From the NCBI GenBank assembly GCA_963573315.1, contig OY752141.1, positions 1,054,001-1,118,000 of the forward strand: a DNA stretch of 64,000 nt, given 5' to 3'. Each line of letters opens with the position of its first letter. Positions within the stretch are counted from its first letter, which is position 1. The translations under genes were made by a program, and so were the position numbers. The notes below the pieces were generated by a model that worked only from the letters and a program-made list of their open reading frames with translations, was not told where the DNA came from and did no database searches. Below, one piece after another: positions 58,000 through 64,000 of this stretch. The stretch is from Entomortierella parvispora. Lineage: Eukaryota; Mortierellomycota; Mortierellomycetes; Mortierellales; Mortierellaceae.

Positions 58000-58990
58000 G
58001 ACTAAAGGAACGCGTCAGGAACAAAAGTCTCAGAAAGTGGCTATTGTTGGCCAGTCGAGGAACATGTCCCGCTGCTACGTTTGCTCCAAACCTCAACCGT
58101 TGCTCCATGGCACATTGTCCAATAAGTGCGAAAAACATTCCAAAGAATCAGTCCCTAATTGCAGCGCGTGTCATAAACATTTCCGGACCCCATTGTTACA
58201 GCTCCGAGTCTTGCAGCGGGTGACTGTAGTACATACTCTGTAGAGCGGACCTGACGCACGAGGGCCGTGTCCAAAAGTCAGTGCGCGAAAAATTCGGGGT
58301 TCGGCTCTAGTTCACACTGTATTGCCAGTGAAGGAACTAGGGGAATGAGGCCTTTCCTTCTTTGTCATTCACAAGGAACGCACCTTCTTTCATCAGAAAG
58401 TGCCTTCCATCCACAGCCGTGATGAGAAACCCGCCATGAGCAGACCTCATGCGTGAGGGGAATCCAGCTCACATTGTCCCACTTCCCTCTCACCCATTCC
58501 CGCTCCTGTCACTCTCTCTCTTTTTTTTTTTGTATGAAAAAAAAATAGTATACCGCTGGCGACGGGTACTTGCATACCCATGGTAAAGCCAAGGCCCAAA
58601 AATAATGATATAGATGACTTGACCATCGTCAGAGATGTATTTCCGACATCAGAGAGGCACTAGGTAGACATGTAGATAACAGGCTTGTTAACCGCAAACG
58701 GTCATCATCATCCATATCTGGACTAACGTCCTCTGACCCCGTCATTACAACAGAGTCGATGGAGCATCAAATAGAATCTATGAAGAAGAAAGAGAAGAGT
58801 GGGACAGAGGTCGCTTTTATAGCTGCAGAGAGGCGGTCACTTGGAGCCATGGGGCCGAGGGGGGACAAGCCATGCAAAGGCCTTGTTTGTGTAACCGAAA
58901 AAAGTCCAACGATCCATGGTCAAGAAGAAGCGCGTCGATTTCATTTTGATTTTTTTTTTTTTGTTCTTGGTTTTTTCCGCACGTGCTTTA
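58000..58990 (+). repeat. 1-kb dispersed repeat, copy B (inverted relative to copy A)
   Basis: It matches the reverse complement of 41510-42510. It begins near ACGCGTCAGGAACAA (58010-58024), runs through CTGTAGAGCGGACCTGACG (58240-58258) and the tRNA-like block with GGGGTTCGGCTCTAG (about 58297-58311), to TTTTATAGCTGCAGAG (58815-58830) and the TGGTCAAGAAGAAGCGCG segment. A 68-codon frame at 58037-58243 has a Cys-rich pattern (CYVCSKPQP, CEKHSKE, CSACHKHF) that is not preserved in copy A. Nothing else codes. Confidence 0.75.
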
Positions 58991-60601
58991 CCCTGTCCCC
59001 CACCCTCCATCCACATCTTTTGTCCTCCAACCTGTCACTCTCCAACGGTCGCTGCCATCAGCACTTCTTCTTCTTGGTTCCATCTCCAGCAATGCGACAG
59101 ACATTGAGATTGCTACTTTACCATTGGTCGTTTCCATTTTAGATGATGATTGCATGTACTCGAGAACTTGCCACGCTACGTTCTAGTGAGAACTCTGAAA
59201 CAAAAGTCTCGATACCCAGCCTTGGATATGAGTAAGGAGGCGTGCAACATCATCATGGGAGAGCCGGGGCATGAGAACGATGAAGGTCTAAGGCTCAGTA
59301 AGAATCACGCAAACTCACCTGGCTAAAGTCGAATTGGAGACAAGCCTCAGAGGGCAAAGGACTAGGACCGCATTGCACGCGAAGCACAGAAAGAGAATGT
59401 AAACAGGGAGTTGATCGTAAAGATTTACGAGACTTTGCTGGAAAGCGGCCATAGATCAAGCTAAGTTTTCACCATCATGGACGTTAAGCCAGATCAGTGC
59501 GCCATGGACTTTTGACAATGATCTCGATGACTCCAGAGAGAGCCGAGGCGGCATCAAGAGATTAAAAACAGACCGGATCGGACACAAAGTCGCGCAAAAT
59601 AAAATTCGATTCGCAAACGTTTACCTTGATCCATTTTATTTGCTGTGTTTGACTAAAATGAGAAGTTGAAAAGGGAAAAAAAAGGATTGAAGATCCTTCA
59701 GCAGAGCGAGTTCTTGAAGACCGTGGAAGGCCAAGGTGAAATGGAGGGCCTGGTAGTTATCTCGACGGTGGTCCGGCATCGAGCAGATCAACAATCTCAG
59801 CTTGACTAATCGACCAATTCGACGAAGGACTGGTTTGTCCCAGCCCCCCCCCAGTCGACTCTAGGAATCAACAGAGCGATGGACAAGTGTCGAAAATTGT
59901 TACAAGCCCAATTGCCGCGGTTGCGGACATTATTTGCGTCGTACGACCCCTGAGCGCCAGGACCAGCTGAGTAACCCCATCGCTTTGGTTCTCTTCGAGA
60001 GTCATCATAGCGTCGTCGATCTTTCTTTCGAGTTCGATTTGATTGTCGCTTGAGGTCCGCCCACCAGTAGTCGATGAGATCGTCCTCAATGATCGTTTTG
60101 TGCTGGAGTCCAGGGTCGCAAGGCTGGGACTCTGTTATGTTCAAGATGAAGCTTATGAAGGTATTGGAATGATGCACGTGCAGTGTTTACAGGATTTCGA
60201 AGGCCGCCATTTGCCATTATCTGTTCACTCACAAGCAGCAGAATATTAAATCTTTTGGAAGGTGAACGATTGTAAGAAGAGAAGAATGCCAATCTGTCCT
60301 TTTTTCCTCGTATTATACCACACCTGAACGTTTCGAGGTGTGATGGAAACAAATTTGCCGAATATGATTGTGGTGATGCGGCAAGTGATTGCGCGGTGCC
60401 TCCACAAAGACTCACAATAAGTTCATGAATTGGGCTTATCCAAGGGTCGCCCTCAACTGTCCGTGTTTGTTTATCCCGCCTTTTCTACTCTTTCAAGTGT
60501 CTTGAATCAAAGCCTGCCCATAGATGCCGGTCTCATTTGATGAGAAACAATGCTTTACTATTGTACAAAGGACGGAGGGAGCTACTATATCGTGCGGCCG
60601 T
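58991..60601. other. Intergenic, no confident gene
   Basis: A minus-strand frame at 59806-60177 (TIIEDDLIDYWWADLKRQSN, RRRYDDSRREPKRWGY) reads somewhat protein-like, but I do not recognise it and saw no splice partners. The rest shows only short frames. Confidence 0.35.
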
Positions 60602-61294
60602 TCATACTCCCCGCTTGATGACGGTCAGACCTCTGCGTTCCGTATGGATGATAGGCACGGGCATGGCGTTGAAAAGAATCTTCTGGCGGATCACTGCTAT
60701 CGTGTCGTACTGCACTGTATCCTTGATACTTGATGGTGCCATTGGATCTACCATCTCTTCCGCATCTCTTGTGCCATGTGTCGGTTCTGTGGTTGCAGAT
60801 GTCATTGTGTCGTCTTCATTGTCTCCATGCCAAGGTGGCGACGAAGATTTTGAACCAAACGAGGGCCGACGGTTCCCGTAGTCATGATCACTCATCGCTT
60901 CGGGAACATTTGAGTCCTTGACTGCGTTCACTCTTGGCTGCTGCTTCTGTATCAAAAGCAAGGGCTTATCCAGCTTTACAATTTTGCCATCCAAACGATG
61001 GTTTCCAATGACAAGTTGTGCTTTAACGCCCTAGATGTTGGAGAAGATACGTATGAGTAAGCCACTTGTTTCCTATGGAGATCTGCCTTCAGGAAAACAA
61101 GGAAAGTTGATATGAGTGCATACCCCATCCAGGATAGAGAGCTGACCAAGTTGGTTCCCAGCCCAGGTCGTTCCATCCATTTCAATCAATCCCTGGAATT
61201 CAAGCATGAGCGTAGACTGAGTGTCACAGCATGTCGCAAAGGTAGCTGATGGGGCGTTTCCTGAAGCTGTGGCGGGTATAGAGATGAGGACCAT
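60602..61294 (-). CDS. CTF8: CTF8, subunit of the Ctf18-RFC clamp loader, 2 exons
   Basis: Exons 61124-61294 and 60602-61030 join in phase 0 to 199 residues. The conserved core is LMLEFQGLIEMDG, then GNQLGQLSILDG, then KAQLVIGNHRLDGKIVKLDKPLLLI, then IAVIRQKILFNAMPVPII, as in Ctf8 proteins. Ctf8 with Dcc1 and Ctf18 forms the alternative RFC that loads PCNA and supports sister-chromatid cohesion. A poorly conserved acidic loop of about 55 residues (DHDYGNRRPSFGSK, EDDTMTSATTEP) lies between the core and the C-terminal strand, which is longer than in yeast. ATG 61292-61294 is the first in frame. The gene is divergent from NCA2. Confidence 0.9.
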
Positions 61295-61499
61295 GGTGGT
61301 GAGATGTGAAATGAACAAAAGAGAAAGTGGAGTTGTGTGCCGAGTTGGTGGCAAAAAGATGAAAACAGTTATCACGTGATTGGCATCAAAGAGCGGCGAT
61401 GGCCGTGAATGACGCGACCATGCCTCTCGGTGCAATGGGCAATGGTCTCTTTCTACTCCTCTCTTCACCTGGCATCCTCAAACCGAATAGTAGCCAATC
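61295..61499. promoter_or_regulatory. Short divergent promoter with a CACGTG box
   Basis: 205 bp between CTF8 (-) and NCA2 (+). ATCACGTGATTGG at about 61372-61384 combines an E-box with a reverse CCAAT pentamer, and a second CCAAT lies just before the NCA2 ATG (about 61494). The E-box resembles the one between the XRCC3-like and enolase-phosphatase genes. Confidence 0.5.
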
Positions 61500-64000
61500 A
61501 TGGGAACTTTCATCACGGACAGATTACATCACCTGAACAACGATCTAGTACAGCTGTTCCACCTCGATGCTCAGGCACCCTTGGACGACGCCACACAAGA
61601 GGGGGTTCCATTGTCCTCGTCACCCAGCCATGACAAGCAGGGACATCAACGCGCCGTCTTCGGTCCGACTGAAATTGCCCTTAGGAATGGACTTCGAGCT
61701 TCGATTGACATTCTAGATCTGCGGTCTGGAGTTGTGCCTTCAATGGAGCGCGTCTTTCTCGAGATTGAAAAGATCGAAGCTCTTCAGGACAAGTCGACCT
61801 CGACTACCGCTTCCAAATCCAAGGATGAGAGCGAGTTTACTCGCCTACATCACTTATTCATCGCAAAGTGCACCGTCTCTGTCTACCTCAACTTACTGGA
61901 CAACATCCTCAATGCCACTTTGCCTTTGGCCACAGAGATAGAATACTGGCAATCACTTCTGGACAATCGCTCTTGGAAACTACTCTACATTCTGCAGAGT
62001 AAGGATGTTAATTGCAGGGTAGAAGCGGCGACTGACTACTGAATTTTGTTGACTCATATTATCTTTGGTATTCTAGCGTCTCCATACCGACTGGCTTTGC
62101 TCACGAAGAACGTCATCAGTTCCACCCGCGAACACATCGACTCGTTGATCGGAACCAGCCAGGCGGAGGACAAAACGACGCATATCCTGCAGCTGCTTCA
62201 GTACTTCCCAACGTTTCTTAGCAGACATTTGATCTCCCAGCCCGTTTCTTTTCCAGAGGCGATCCATTACGAGATTTCAAACCATCGTCGACAGTTACAA
62301 CATCTTCGAGAATATCAGGCTGAATGCTTAGGTCTTTTAGCCGAGCAAGGATTGCATCTGGATCCCGATTGCATGGAACAAGAAGGCTTTGCAGCTGCAC
62401 AAATGGAAGAGTTTGTTCAAGAGCAGGTCTCCAAGACAATTTGCTTGATGGAACGAGTGCTCGATAAAGCTTCCAAGGACACGCGAAAGATCGTGGACAC
62501 CAATCACCAAAGGAAACATAGCTCGTCCTCCAGGGCTGCTTCACGTTCGCTGACCATTATCGGAGATTTAAGTGGTGTGGACAACCTTGGCAGGAGTGAG
62601 ACGCTCTCTCATTTGAAAGATCTGATCCAGATCCAAATTCCTCGATACGCGGAGGAGACCGAGACTCAATCCCGGCATTTTTATCGACCCTCCTGGATTA
62701 CCAGAATCTGGATTCCTGCTTTGATTGGGTATTTCGGATTGAAATACGGACTCCAGTACGTAAGCGAGCACCGTGCAGACTTGGATGAACTCATTGAGGA
62801 AGCATGGGAGACTGCGAGACGCTTCGTTACGGATTGGGTCTGGGAACCTTCCAGACGAATTATGACCATCATCCGACACAGTGATGACCAGGGTTCATTG
62901 CAAATGCTCGGGAATGAAAGCCTCAAGTCTGACATTGCAGTAAGAAACAATCGTTATCCCAGTTTGGTGTTTATCACAGGTTGACATACATGCCGGCATT
63001 GTAACCAGTCGCTGTCTGGATTTGATAGAGCTTGGAGCGCATGGTATTGGATTTTGGAAAGGAACACCTGCATATGGGACCTGAGGATCTTGATCGACTC
63101 TCACATGCTGTTCACAATGGCGATATTTCAGCTGTCATGCGAGCCTATGAGCAGGACTTGAAAGTATGAAACTATGGAGTTACTTATTGCCTAAACTCCC
63201 ACAGAGTGGTGTATTCAATTGTTCTATTGTATTTCTACTTTATAGACTCCCCTCAAAGGAGCGGTGACTGGTAATCTTCTCCAAACTCTGCTGATCCAGG
63301 TTCAGAAGACCAAAGTTGATGTTGAGGTTGCCATGGCGGCTTTGGATAAGTTGTTGAAGGCCAACGAGCTCAATTTTGCATTCTTGGCTGTCGGACCCAG
63401 TTTACTGCTTCTCTGGGCTGTTTCTGCGCAGGCAAAGAGTTCGTGGCAGCAGATTGCAGGAAAGAATCTTGGCGTGGTATCTATACAGATGAAAAACTCG
63501 CTGAGGCAGGTTGAAAGGCTGCTAAACCTGGCTTCAGCTGGAGGCGATGACTTGGCACTGGCTTCATCTCCAGGAAGGAATCTCGATTCGGAATCGCTTC
63601 GATTAGCAAGGCGCAGTCAGGCGAGTGCAGCGCAGCTTTCGGATGATTACGAGAATATCGCTGATGGAGACCGCAGTCGAGCAATGGAGGGCTCTGTCGA
63701 TTCATCGCGCTCGTCATCTGTGGAGCCACTGTCCAACACTCTTCAACAAATCAATTCGTCGTCCGACAGGCTATCCAGGATCAGGGCTCAGAAGGGCAAG
63801 GTTCCTTATAGGACGCAAGGTCTGATTTTGTGTGAGGTCCATTTGCTGAGGACCTTTGCATCTCGTCTGACTCGATCGGAGGGACTGAGGGACAAGGTTT
63901 TGGAAGATCTCCGTGAAATCGAGGAAAGTTCACTCACGGTCCATCAGCGACTGAGAACCACCAAACGAATGTACCGAACCTATGGCTTTCTGGGCTTAAG
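61500..64000 (+). CDS. NCA2: NCA2, mitochondrial outer-membrane control protein (partial, runs off the end)
   Basis: Exons 61500-61998, 62077-62939, 63029-63163 and 63246 to the window end are all in phase, about 750 residues so far. Family sequence is clear: EIEYWQSLLDNRSWKLLYILQ, SPYRLALLTKNVI, RPSWITRIWIPALIGYFGLKYG, LLQTLLIQVQKTKVDVEVAM, LNFAFLAVGPSLLLLW and TQGLILCEVHLLRTFA. Yeast Nca2 influences expression of the mitochondrial ATP6/ATP8 transcript and sits in mitochondrial membranes. Two hydrophobic stretches (IWIPALIGYFGLKYGL and FLAVGPSLLLLWAVSA) are probable membrane segments. A short Ser/Ala loop (HSSSSRAASRS) precedes the first. The C-terminus lies beyond the window. Confidence 0.93.

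Overview
The window reads as fungal nuclear DNA. Genes are multi-exon with short GT-AG introns (about 60-150 bp) and the products are core eukaryotic proteins: exocyst, U3 snoRNP, U5 snRNP, dynein light chain, mitochondrial ribosome and an i-AAA adaptor. Several features point to an oleaginous early-diverging fungus of the Mortierella type (Mucoromycota): a perilipin-like lipid-droplet protein, DUF3712-type repeats, and recurrent F-box/leucine-rich-repeat (LRR) proteins and fragments. That placement is inference from gene content, not from a marker sequence.

Layout. 1-8.1 kb: tail of an unknown gene, a seven-exon epoxide-hydrolase-like alpha/beta hydrolase (-), a broken LRR gene (-), a 35-bp minisatellite, and a DUF3712 repeat gene (+) that lacks its 5' part and carries a frameshift near its end. 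9.1-16.2 kb: SEC8 (-, 13 exons, short at its C-terminus), a RAD51 paralogue of XRCC3/Rad57 type (-), and, divergently, the methionine-salvage enolase-phosphatase (+). 17.0-19.6 kb: a mobile-element cluster around a tRNA-Thr gene: a MITE-like inverted repeat on one side, two nested poly(A)-tailed retro-insertions on the other, then a cluster of small co-varying hairpins. 21.7-23.4 kb: MGR3-like mitochondrial TPR protein (-). 23.4-31.2 kb: nearly 8 kb without a recognisable gene.

31.2-39.4 kb: a TATA-box promoter and long pyrimidine-rich leader feeding the perilipin gene, then dynein light chain LC8 (+), mitochondrial uL23m (-) and UTP15 (+), the last two head to head. 39.9-45.1 kb: F-box/LRR fragments, copy A of a roughly 1-kb repeat, and an intact F-box protein (-). 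46.2-49.7 kb: a PPxY-bearing membrane protein (+), the GYF-domain spliceosomal protein CD2BP2/Lin1 (+), and a 97-residue Ala/Thr-rich protein (-). 51.3-56.4 kb: a full-length ABCC/MRP-type ABC transporter (-). 58.0-59.0 kb: copy B of the 1-kb repeat, inverted relative to copy A. 60.6-64.0 kb: CTF8 (-) and NCA2 (+, runs off the end), which share a 205-bp divergent promoter.

The genes do not form one pathway. Recurrent themes are mitochondrial function (MGR3, uL23m, NCA2), RNA and ribosome work (UTP15, CD2BP2) and chromosome maintenance (XRCC3-like, CTF8). Exon boundaries were derived by hand from splice signals and reading-frame continuity. They are most secure where phase and family sequence both agree.
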